Positions 12,194-21,950 of a stretch of DNA of 64,000 nt are shown here, piece by piece. Made by a program: the position numbers and the translations under genes. Position 1 is the stretch's first letter; the number at the start of each line of letters is the position of its first letter. The stretch is from Haliotis asinina. Taxonomy: Eukaryota; Mollusca; Gastropoda; Lepetellida; Haliotidae. The notes beneath the pieces were generated by a model. That model did not search any database. It saw only the letters and a list, made by a program, of their open reading frames with translations, and was not told the origin of the DNA. Location of the stretch: NCBI RefSeq assembly GCF_037392515.1, contig NC_090280.1, positions 61,455,504 to 61,519,503 of the forward strand, read 5' to 3'.

Positions 12194-13023
12194 ACATTGC
12201 CATTTCTGAAGGACATCAGACAGAACATAGTTGTACTGTATGATATCAAGGAGGAGCCCGAGATGTAGACATCACCATTTCTGAAGGACATCAGACAGAA
12301 CATAGTAGTGCTGTATGACATTGAGGAAGAACCCAAGAAGTAGACATCGCCATTTCTGAAGGACATCAGACAGAACATAGTAGTGCTGTATGATATCAAG
12401 GAGGAGCCCAAATGTAGACATCACCATTTCTGAAAGACATCAGACAGAACATAGTAGTGCTGTATGATATCAAGGAGGAGCCTGAGATGTAGACATCACC
12501 ATTTCTGAAAGACATCAGACAGAACATAGTAGTGCTGTATGATATCAAGGAGGAGCCTGAGATGTAGACATCACCATTTCCAAAGGAGATCAGACAGAAC
12601 ATAGTAGTGCTGTATGATATCAAGGAGGAGCCCAAGATGTAGACATCACCATTTCCAAAGGAGATCAGACAGAACATAGTAGTGCTGTATGATATCAAGG
12701 AGGAGCCCAAGATGTAGACATTACCATTTCCAAAGGAGATCAGACAGAACATAGTAGTGCTGTATGATATCAAGGAGGAGCCTGAGATGTAGACATCACC
12801 ATTTCTGAAAGACATCAGACAGAACATAGTAGTGCTGTATGATATCAAGGAGGAGCCCAAGATGTAGACATTACCATTTCCAAAGGAGATCAGACAGAAC
12901 ATATTAGTGCTGTATGATATCAAGGAGGAGCCCAAGATGTAGACATCACCATTTCTGAAGGACATCAGACAGAACATAGTAGTGCTGTATGATATCAAGG
13001 AGGAGCCTGAGATGTAGACATCG
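12150..13023 (+). repeat. 75-bp minisatellite, about 12 units, derived from the kinase A terminal exon
   Basis: The first unit overlaps the last codons and the stop of kinase A ([12 protein letters not shown]-stop, ending 12193). The following units repeat that coding end, the TAG and about 36 bases of 3' flank every 75 bases. Units 1 and 3 share the GACATTGAGGAAGAACC variant, and the others read GATATCAAGGAGGAGCC. Because 75 is a multiple of three, the sense frame keeps one stop per unit while one antisense frame stays open over two long blocks. A 2-base change near 12410 separates these blocks. The antisense frames are low-complexity shadows. Confidence 0.95.
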
Positions 13024-14367
13024 CCAGTTTGAAAGGAATCTTACATTAAGGAAAACCATATTTCATGTTGAAACCCATCAGAAGCATTTTTGAGAATCCG
13101 CTGGATGATCTGAAATACCACACTCTTCAGGGAACTGTGATCAAACATGAGTACATGCAGTGGCAACTGATCGATAGTTTGTGATGCTTTTGTCATCAGG
13201 CCTGTGCTCCTGTGAAAGAAAGTTATATTTCAAGCTCTTGGAGACTGACATCTGAATCACTTGATCCTTTCTCTGATCCACTTTGGATTAACTTCACTCA
13301 TACTCATCATTTTCATCAATGAATATTTACCACAGTGAATTTGTGTGATCATCATAAGAAGAAAATATCATGCACTATATTCCAGCATTCCTGTGTATTC
13401 ATGAATTGTTTCAATTTGATTCCATCAGATCTGCCACACAGTGACTCAGGAATTTACATATACATTGAACTTGTCACGTGATCTTGAATGAGATGTGTAA
13501 GGGAGCTAGAGTGAGTGAGTGAGTTAGTGAGTGATGAGTTTGAAAATATCTCACTTGACCTTTGAGTTAATGGTTTTACACAACATTTTGCAGTATTCCA
13601 GAATTTTATCACAGCTGGGACCCTAGAAATGGGTTTCACAAACAGGTCGGATTAAAGAGATTTGACTGTATAAGACTGTTAGGAAACAAAGAAATTACTT
13701 TTCTTTTTTGTTGGTTTTGCACAATGTTAACCCACCGCCCCCAAATCTAAAATGGGTAAAAGAAGGTACATAAAAAAACCTCTACAGAATGTCAGCAATG
13801 GTCAGCCGTTATGACATTACATATCCCGAGAATATAAAGTTATTTGCCATCTATTTTAAAACTAAGATGTGTGCTTTTTAAAATTTAGGCTGAACTAATT
13901 GGGAAGACCAATCCATATTTAGAGAAGGTTCAGCTGGTAACTGTTTTAAGGATGTCATAATAATTTGTGTTTACAATTTAAGGAAATATTGTTACAGATA
14001 TTATGACACTGCATTTTAAATCAAAATAACTATTCCTGTTGTGCTTATACAAGACTATTAAATTTAGGTTTCACTTGTTCAAAGTGACAGTCATGTGACT
14101 ATATAACAGTCATTTCTGATTTTCACTTTTCAAAAGAAGGTAACCTTTATGAGGAAACAAAATGTATGTTTTCCAAAAGCACATCTGTTGCAAGTGAAAT
14201 ATAATTTCCATTATGGCTTTGTTTTTAAACTAAAAGTACTAATCCAAATTATGATAGCATGTTTTTTCTGAAAGATTTCCTATGTGCCAACCTATATTTT
14301 TGCAAAATATACTGGGTGGCGTTTAACTTTTCATTCATGGTATAGTTACTCCAAAGCTCTTATCTTT
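13024..14367 (+). other. Kinase A 3' flank
   Basis: Probable 3' UTR or spacer. It contains a degenerate family-2 SINE on the minus strand around 13500-13640 (GTGAGTGAGTGAGTTAG, then GCAGTATTCCAG and GGGTTTCACA). No coding signal otherwise. Confidence 0.45.
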
Positions 14368-14562
14368 ATGTAGACAAAATATCTATCTGTACATATCCAG
14401 GGATGTCGTAGGAGTCGAGCAGCTTGATGATGTTTGGGTGGTTCACCTTCTTCATGATGAGGATCTCATTCCTCACATCATTCATCTCCTCTTGGTCCTG
14501 AAGGAGGAGATGTACTTGAGATCGCAGATCTGTAGCACAGTTTGCCCGTGAAGATCGCAGAT
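14368..14562 (-). pseudogene. Inverted genomic copy of kinase C exon 2 with flanking intron
   Basis: On the minus strand, 14529-14393 matches kinase C exon 2 (55533-55670) almost base for base: [26 protein letters not shown]. About 25 bases of the following intron (14392-14368) and the acceptor CTACAG also match, so this is a DNA-level duplicate and not a retrocopy. It is 137 bases long instead of 138: one A of AAGAAGGAG is missing, which shifts the frame after the SFRT codons, and Ala of CALKY is Asp. A 33-base tandem duplication (about 14518-14584) repeats the acceptor and the exon start. No other kinase exon lies beside it. Confidence 0.9.
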
Positions 14563-14578
14563 CTGTAGCACAGTTTGC

Positions 14579-14801
14579 CCGTGATCCAGGATCAGGTGGT
14601 CAGGCTCGCTGACTTTTTGACAAGTCATCATATCGCAGTTGCATAGATCAGTGATCAAGCTGTTGTTCACTGGATTGTCTGGTCCTGGACTCGATTATGT
14701 ACAGACTGTCGCCATATAGCTGGAATATTGCTGAGTGCAGCATAAAGCTATACTCACTCACTCATAATAAAAGGCGACTCACTCACTCACTCACTCACTG
14801 T
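14579..14801 (+). repeat. SINE family 1 adjoining the exon copy
   Basis: GGATCAGGTGGTCAGGCTCG, TTCACTGGATTGTCTGGTCC and ATAGCTGGAATATTGCTGAG, with two CTCACT-rich tails. It lies against the exon copy in the same relative arrangement as the SINE at 55285 next to the real exon 2, suggesting both were duplicated together. Confidence 0.82.
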
Positions 14802-16404
14802 CTGTTACCTTATCGGTAGTCTTCATTCCAGCTGAGTCAATTCAGCTTTTATAATCAATCCTATTTCATATGATATTGGTAACACCTGAGGTTGACATGT
14901 TATATTTTACATGGTCTGTTAGAAATTCACAAACTTCTCAAGCTCACCAGCATTAGTGCTGTAAATTCTTATATCATGATTATGATTATGTCAAATGCCA
15001 TCTATTTTTACGTTTACAAGTGTTACCTCTTATGTTCAAGACCAATATATTCTAGGTACCATGTTTGTAAATTATTTTGCGAATATTTCCAGTGGTCAAT
15101 GACATGGTCAAACGAATACCCCTGAAAAATGTATTGACCCTCAGGGCTGCGCACACAGTGGTCTGTGGTGAAAGAGTCTTTTCGCACAAAGTTTCAGTGT
15201 ATGTCATGTCTGTTTTCCTGTCACCAGATCTTAATATTTTGCCAAATTTTCTTTGCCAATGCCATTTGAATATGTGTCAACACAAATTATTGATCAAATA
15301 TTTTCTTAATCTTTATGCTTGATCAGTGCATTCTATTTTGTTAATCAGTGGACTCACGTATTTTGTTTCTCTTTTGTTATTCTGTGTTATTATAATAAGG
15401 TGCTATAAGTAACAGTTCTTCCTCCAGATGTGTGAAGTTCTGTTTATACTGATATTTATTTGCATCAATATTGTGCCATTTTATGCATTTAGTCATGTGA
15501 TGTAACAAATTATCTCCCTTTCATTCCAAGGGATTTTATCAACTGTAGTTTGGAATTATTTTGTATTTTAATTATATTTAAGTTAAAATACTTAATTTGA
15601 CCATGTGAATACTGGTGGCAATCATGACTAATAAACATTAAGGTGAAAATGGAAAAACTGTGAATCTGTTTGTTGTTGCTGTTTCATTTCCAGGTTTTCT
15701 AAGCACCATCTATATGGTTACTGTAAGTGTGATTTAGCAATGTGTCTGTTGCCTTAGTGTTCAGTCTATGTCAAGTTAGTGTTCTCATTTGAAGTAAGAT
15801 CCTGTCGACATTTGCATGTGTTCATCTTGTATGTGTAGGGTTTTTGCAGGTCTTAAGAACAGTGTGCAAAATAGCGGCTGGCATGCTAGCCTACGGCTAC
15901 TAAAAATCCAGCTGAGCCTATACATCTCCACAGTCACTGGTCCAACTTGCTAGTAAGTGTTCATGGAGTCATTTTGTAAATATATCCTCCCCTCCGACTG
16001 ATTGAGTTATAATACATTTTTAAATCATGCAAGATTATGGCACATTATTGTCACATTAGTAGGTTCATCTTGATATTTTTTGTCATCTTTTGCATAGCTT
16101 GGGCGTTCAGGCTAGAGAATTATCTTGTCTTCAAATAACTTTCAGGCGTAGGTAACTCGCCATAGGTAACCCCCACCTCAGATAGTGTCGAAAACTGATA
16201 AACCCAGTACCTTCCCAGAACAAGTGGGTGACACACAAGCACCCTCCCACCCTTCCCATTAAAATCATCACCACACCCTACACCCCCACACCTTGGTCAT
16301 AAATTATGAATGATTCCTTAGTTAGAATGATGTATAATGTAAATACATATTGATTAAACAACATGCATGCCTGGTTGCCATGGCTGTCCTCTTCCTTGAC
16401 ATCT
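14802..16404. other. Intergenic spacer without recognised gene
   Basis: AT-rich sequence with short open frames that resemble nothing known to me. A candidate AATAAA at 15630-15635 could serve a long kinase A 3' UTR, but the distance from the stop (3.4 kb) makes this uncertain. Confidence 0.4.
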
Positions 16405-16586
16405 AGGGGCGGTGGGGTAAAGGTCAAGAATTTCGCTCGTCACGCCGAAAACCCGGGTTCGACTCCCTACATGCGTATAATCTGTGAGACCCACGTCTAG
16501 TGTCCCCCCCCCCCTCCCCCCACGCTCCCCGAGACATTGCTGGGATATTGCTAAAACTGTTCAGAACTCAAATCACTCACTCTTTC
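16405..16586 (+). repeat. SINE family 2
   Basis: GGGGCGGTGGGGTAAAGGTC, CTCGTCACGCCGAAAACCC, box B GGGTTCGACTCC, a poly(C) expansion in the middle, and CTCACTC at the end. Confidence 0.82.
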
Positions 16587-16899
16587 ACTTCTGTTCATAC
16601 TGTGTCCTCAAGTGACCCAAGTTTCTGTACGTCAGTCAAACGTGCCAGAAGGTGATAAGCAGGTTCAAATCCCCGTTGACACCACATGTTGCCTGTGGGC
16701 TTCATGTAAGCCTATTATATTAAGATTTGTGTCACTTCTCCAACGCTGGGCTGACACCGCCATTTTAGGCCCGAAATAGCGTAACCGGATTAATTCTGAC
16801 GCACTCCCTCCTCTCTTATATAATACGTGTGTAACGAGTAGAATGAATATTGCTGTACGTTACTAGAGCGATCCTATCGTTGACGACAGTTCATTTTCT

Positions 16900-17066
16900 T
16901 AACAGTTTGTTTGTTGTTTAACTCCACACTCTATAGTGTTCCAGTTCTATGAAGACGATGTGTGAATAATCGACTTTGGACCAGGCAATCCAGTGATCAA
17001 CAGCATTGACGTCAATTTTTTTAAAACAAGTATGAGTTAGTGAAGATCACTTCTAACCCGGATCGG
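16900..17066 (-). repeat. SINE family 1, diverged
   Basis: ACTCCACACTC, GGACCAGGCAATCCAGTGAT, CAACAGCATTGACG and TTCTAACCCGGATC. The central part has been lost. Confidence 0.7.
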
Positions 17067-17529
17067 CAGAGGAGCAGTCATCAACATACCACAAGGGAAC
17101 AACCCATATATAGAGAATTTCACTCAAGTGTCTACTGATATCAAATATATCAACACGAGTTGATAAAGTAACAAATATCTGAGGCTTTGCGAGGATATTT
17201 TTACCTGTATTAACGAGTGTTGATATAATTGACATCAGTAGACACGAGGGTGATATTCTATTTATCATTTAAAATCATTCTTCATTAGTTTTCAATGAAA
17301 AATGGACATCTCTGAACACAGCACTGGCATTAGATTTGCAGTGCAACGGTATCATAGCATTTTGATGTCATCAAGTTCATGACGTCATAGCATTGTGAGG
17401 GCAATGTGCAAAGTCTACCGTCAAAGCGATATCTCCTAGGAGATATCGTCTGATCTCACACAAGCGATATCGCCTATGGAACTCAGTTTTGGATGATAAA
17501 TTAAATTCTCTCATAACTTCATTGAGACA
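17067..17529. other. Spacer with a 22-bp perfect palindrome
   Basis: CGATATCTCC followed by its own reverse complement occupies 17427-17448, and GCGATATCGCC recurs at about 17464. No gene was seen. Confidence 0.5.
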
Positions 17530-19200
17530 CATTCAGAAGTTGGAGTAGTATGGAAGGATGACAATATATGGATAAACAACTTCTTTATTGCTATGAGACC
17601 GACCTTTCGATGTAGGTTCTAACACCGTTATCAAGTAAGTGATGAACAGTGTGAGGAAGGGGAGCATATACACAGGTAGTGGATATGTTTGTACAGCTTG
17701 ATTGGGGTAGGAAGCCAGACACCGTAACAACTCATGGGCTTTGATATGGTGGTGTCAAACGAAGCCTGCAAACACTAATGGGGTAGTGAAGCCTGTGGCA
17801 TACATAAGCGGTGTTGTCAGTAATGAGCATCTTAATGAGTTGATAATGTGCAGGAGGTTTGTAATAACCTTGGTCACGGTTGACTGATGGCTGGAGTCTT
17901 TTGATGTGGATGGCTTCTTGGAGTTTCCTAAGCTTGAGGTCCTTGAGGTTGGTTGCTAGGGTTTGGGTTCTGTTCTAACTCTGTTCTGTACTGGATACTG
18001 TGGTCGAGATTGTCTTTGATGTGGTCTGATACGGCTGATTTTGAGTCAAGTTTAGATACTGAGGTTTGGAGGTCTTTGATCCGGGTTTTGAGGGGTCTTG
18101 ATCGATGTTTCTCCTACGTAGGTTTGTCCACAATCGCATGGGACATGGTGATTGTTATTTCTGGTTGGTAGGTGGTTTGTCACTTGCTTTGATGGTGTTC
18201 AGGATGGTATTGTTGTTCCATTTGAAGACGGCATCTACTTTGGGCCGTGTTTTTAGGAGTCTCTGGACTTTGTGGCTGACACTTCTGCAATATGGGAGGC
18301 TGATGACAAAGGGTGCAGTCTGTTGACGGGTGGTTCCCTCTGTTTTGTTGCCGACGTTCTGTATACATGTAGTTTGTTGCACAAGCTGTCCAGGGTAGGT
18401 TTTGTACTGTATGGAGACTTCTTTTAGGTGTTGGAGTTCGGTGGTGAGGTGTTGCTTGGTGGAACAGATATTGTGGACTCGTTGTACTAGGGTGGAGATG
18501 ATTCCTTACCTGACTTGGGGTGGATGGTTGGAAGCTAGGTGAAGGTGCTGGTCTGTGTGGTTTGGTTTCCGGTATACTGTAGTGGTTAGTTTGTTGCTAG
18601 TATCCTTCAGAACCAGTACATCGAGGAAGGACCATTAATGGTTGGACTTTTCTTCCATGGGGAACTGGATACGTGGGTTTTGGGAGTTGATGTGGTCTAG
18701 TAGAGCTTTGTGGTCACTGTCAGGCTTAAGGAAGACAAAGGTATTATCCACTTTTCGGAACCAGCAGAAGGATGTTATGGGGGATGTTTCCAGGGCTTTT
18801 TCTTCCAGGTGGGCCAAGAAGATCTCAGTGATTATGGGCGATAGTGGGGAACACAGGTGAAACCAGTTGAAGTATGTGGAGCTGATACAGGAGTGTATCA
18901 GTTGGATGATAGGATGATACTGTCGGTTGTTAGACGGGTTTCTAGGGATGGGTGGATTTCATCTATGCGGTTTCTGATGATTTCGATGGCTTCGTCACCT
19001 GGCACGTTAGTGAATAGGTCCACGACGTCATAGCTGATTAATTTTCCAGTTTGGCTGATGTCACGGATTTTCTTACATCCCCCATAACACCCCTCTGCTG
19101 GTTCCGAAAAGTGGAGGATACCTTTGTCATCATTAAGCCTGACAGTGACCGCATAGCAATAAAGAAGTTTATCCATATACTGTCATCCTTCCCTATGTTC
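17530..19200 (-). mobile_element. Broken Penelope-like retroelement with inverted end
   Basis: The minus strand carries, in order, reverse-transcriptase pieces (KLISYDVVDLFTNVP near 19000; CWFRKVDNTFVFLKP near 18740), a GIY-YIG-type nuclease piece (VPCDCGQTYVGET near 18130) and the tail word EAIHIKRLQPSVNRDQG near 17890. These are typical of Penelope-like elements. The same terminal sequence (GCAATAAAGAAGTT and ATCC words) appears at both ends in opposite orientation, 17541-17590 and about 19152-19190. A short plus-strand RT piece lies at 19060-19150, so this is a head-to-head composite. It is interrupted in several places and looks dead. Age seems moderate. Confidence 0.82.
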
Positions 19201-19226
19201 TCTCATCAGCTCAGTTTCCGATGTAC

Positions 19227-19398
19227 TGGGGCGGTGGGGTAGCCTAGTGGTTAAAGCGTTCGCTCGTCACGCCGACGCCCCGGGTTCGATTCTCCACATG
19301 GGTACAATGTGTGAAGCCCATTTTCTGGTGTCCCCCGCCGTGATATTGCTGGAATATTGCTAAAAGCGGCGTAAAACTAAACTCACTCACTCACTCCG
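19227..19398 (+). repeat. SINE family 2, near-consensus copy
   Basis: The cleanest copy in the window. It has GGGGCGGTGGGGTAGCCTAG, box A TAGCCTAGTGG, box B GGGTTCGATTC, CCCCCGCCGTGATATTGC, and the tail GGCGTAAAACTAAACTCACT with CACTCACTC. Family-2 copies were probably transcribed by RNA polymerase III from the tRNA-like head. Confidence 0.93.
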
Positions 19399-19668
19399 AT
19401 GTACTCTTCTATGGAGGAATAACGGCATAGGTACCACCGTACACATGGTATTGGTACCCGAAAACCTAACTTGCTGATATACAGAGAGGATCGATGATGG
19501 TGGATCATAATGAGGTGTTATCGATGGTACATGGTCCATTAACGCATATGCATTGGCTTTGTTAAACATCGGATAATTATCCTCGTTAGCTTCGTTATAT
19601 AAATCAGATATGTTACCCTCGTCCTCGTCAAAGATGAGCTTTATTATAACGCTATGCCTAATCTGCAC
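19399..19668 (-). other. Open frame of unknown nature, possible exon fragment
   Basis: A minus-strand frame of about 93 codons (19668-19387, the end running into the SINE) reads like protein in its first two thirds: an acidic start (FDEDEGNISDLYNEANEDNY) and several Tyr in polar context. No splice sites or family could be assigned. It could be a chance frame or a captured exon between two SINEs. Confidence 0.2.
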
Positions 19669-19685
19669 TTAGTCCTTTAATGCCA

Positions 19686-20076
19686 AGCGACCCCTGAAGA
19701 TATGGGATGGAATAGGTCTTCAGCAACCCATGCTTGCCATGAAAGGCGACTATGCTTGTCGTAAGAGGCGACGAACGGGATTGGGTGGTCAGGCTTGCTG
19801 AGTCGGTTGACACATGTCATCGGTTCCCAGTTGCGCAGACCGAAGTTCATGCTGTTGATCACTGGATTGTCTGGTCCAGACTCGATTATTTACAGACCGC
19901 CTCCATACAGCTGGAATATTTCTGAGTGCGGTTGACACATGTCATCGGTTCCGAATTGCGAAAAATGATGTTCATGTTTTTGATCACTGGATTGTCTGTA
20001 CCATTTATGTACTGGCCGCCGCCATATAGCTGGAATATTGCTGAGTGCGGCGTAAAACTAAACTTACTCACTCACT
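19686..20076 (+). repeat. SINE family 1, two copies fused head to tail
   Basis: A full copy from CCCCTGAAGATATGGGATGG through GGATTGGGTGGTCAGGC to TGAGTGCGG (about 19929). The second half then repeats from GTTGACACATGTCATCGG to CTTACTCACTCACT. The join falls at TGCGG, consistent with an internal duplication or recombination between copies. Confidence 0.88.
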
Positions 20077-20289
20077 TTAATGCGAAGATTTAATGTAATC
20101 ATTTATAATGCAACTGTACAATTTGAAAAATCATAACCATCTTTCAAAGTGTACAATTGCAGTGTAAATGATTACAATAAATCGTGATACACAATGATAT
20201 GATCGTGTTTCAGATCTCACTGAATTTGCGTAGCCTTTGATAGAAAAACTGAGACATCATTCTGGATAAAAATAATCCTGGCATTTATT

Positions 20290-20485
20290 TTACAAAGGCC
20301 CAGTTATGTACACATGAAGATCTGCGTGGCGCTCTACACAGCTGCGTCCCTTAGCTGTCTGGATCCTCTGAACGAACATCAAATCCGACTATACCCTTTG
20401 ACTGTCAAGAGTATGCTTGAGAACACTGGGTTTATCATCTCTAAGCCGACACGAGTCAACCAGACACTACAAAAACTCCGCATCC
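20290..20485 (+). other. Orphan exon-like segment
   Basis: The frame KICVALYTAASLSCLDPLN ... LQKLRIQQ (20314-20485 area) is compositionally protein-like. It ends at a donor-like CAGCAG|GTAACT and has an acceptor-like ACAAAG upstream. No neighbouring exon or family was recognised. Confidence 0.25.
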
Positions 20486-20529
20486 AGCAGGTAACTTGCG
20501 CAAGCCTGTATCCGTAAAGATTATGGTTA

Positions 20530-20730
20530 GAACTGGGTCTCCTTTCAAGAAACAACCTTTACCAAGGTTAATCTTAACGCCCATTCCTTAACATGACACC
20601 TAGGTATGGCGATCGGTGGCATTGTACAAAGGAATCTTAGCGCTAAGGTGATCGTAACTCCCATACATTAATACAGACGTAGGGTGGTCTTAGCGCTAAG
20701 GTTGTTTTGCACCACGACACCCTATAGCCT
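20530..20730. mobile_element. Probable hairpin element remnant
   Basis: CTTAGCGCTAAGGT occurs twice (near 20635 and 20690) around ATCGTAACTCCCATACATTA. This is the style of the TTAGCGCTAAG/CGTAGCGCTA hairpin MITEs of this window, but the outer borders are unclear. Confidence 0.4.
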
Positions 20731-20783
20731 CCAGCAACGGTGCCTGTGGAGACGTTACAAAAACGTCACACTTAAAAAAAAAA

Positions 20784-20938
20784 GTGGTCACACTTGCTGA
20801 CCTGATTAACACATGTATCTCAACTGCGTGGACAGGTGCTGAATCATTGGACTGACTGGTCCAGAACACACATTCTGTCGTCATAGAATGTGTCATATAG
20901 ATGGGGCAAATTTGCTGAATGTGGCGTTAATCAAAAAG
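20784..20938 (+). repeat. SINE family 1, strongly diverged
   Basis: Word order GTGGTCACACTTGCTGACC, TTGGACTGACTGGTCCAGA and GAATGTGGCGTTAATC follows the family-1 layout. Confidence 0.55.
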
Positions 20939-21419
20939 ACATAAAAATGGAAGCATTATGATGGTCAATCAAATCAAGTACAGTACAACTGAAATTTATA
21001 CTGGTCCATTTTTAATCACCAAATCAATCCACAGATAACAAATATGTCGTAGCGTTTCCAATCATTTCAACAGCGTTTACAACATGTAACCACTGGTACA
21101 ACAAAACTGACGTCAGCTGACTATGGCACAGTTCTTGTTCGAAATCATACACTGAATCAGATAATATTTTCCTAACAAAACACATACAGAGAAAACGTCG
21201 CACAAAACGACAGTTGCGACCTACCCGTATAGGTTCCAGGCGATATGTTTAGGACATACAAACATTGAGTGGTGACATATCTGAAGAAATCAGAACAGAT
21301 TTCCACTCTCCTCCCTTCCAAGAAAACAAGAGAAATTAACAAGTAAATAAATGAAATAAATACACATGAAGACGATTCCAAACATTCTAACCTCCCGCTC
21401 CCCACCCCACCTTTACCAC
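20939..21419. other. Spacer without recognised features
   Basis: AT-rich sequence 3' of the UNC93A gene. No coding or repeat signal. Confidence 0.45.
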
Positions 21420-21652
21420 CCGTGAAGATCCGGGTAAGAATCTGACTTCAGCAACCCATGTTTGTCATAAGAGTTGACTAACAGGATCTGGTGGTCAGGT
21501 TCGCTCACTTAGTTGACACATGTCATTGTATCTAGCATAGATCAATGCTCATGTTGTTGATCACTGGATTGTCTAGTCCAGCCTCGATTATTTTCAGACC
21601 GCCGCCATTTAGCTGGAATTTCGCTGGGTGCGACTCAAAATATCAGTCAAGT
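21420..21652 (+). repeat. SINE family 1
   Basis: CCGTGAAGATCCGGGTAAGA, CTTCAGCAACCCATGTTTG, GGATCTGGTGGTCAGG and GATCACTGGATTGTCTAG. The CTCA tail is missing. Confidence 0.82.
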
Positions 21653-21950
21653 CTTCCCGATACGCACACACATGGCACCTCACCAATAATAGACATGATA
21701 ACTTCTGGACTCTCATTGTTGTCTACAGCTCAAGTTCTAAACCCCAAATCTTCAGGAAATTGTCCTTTCCGAGCAAAACTGGGAATGTTACGAAAATGCA
21801 ATGTTTCCGTTGTATTTTCACAAGGAATTTTGTCTCAGGTTTTCGAAGCATAACAAACTACATGCTGTCTTTTGGTGAAACAGTGCCAGTATCCAGTAAA
21901 GCTCTAAACTTTGATTCATATCATGCATGTATTTCATATCAGAAAAATTC

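Noticed and set aside
12022-12998. Two long minus-strand frames (129 and 200 codons) with repeated SSLISYSTTMFCLMSF words
   Set aside because: They are the antisense of the 75-bp minisatellite derived from kinase A's last exon. Openness follows from the multiple-of-three unit.
19227-19398. tRNA gene
   Set aside because: Box A and box B are present, but the sequence continues into the SINE body and CTCA tail. There is no cloverleaf with an acceptor stem. The same holds for the other family-2 copies.
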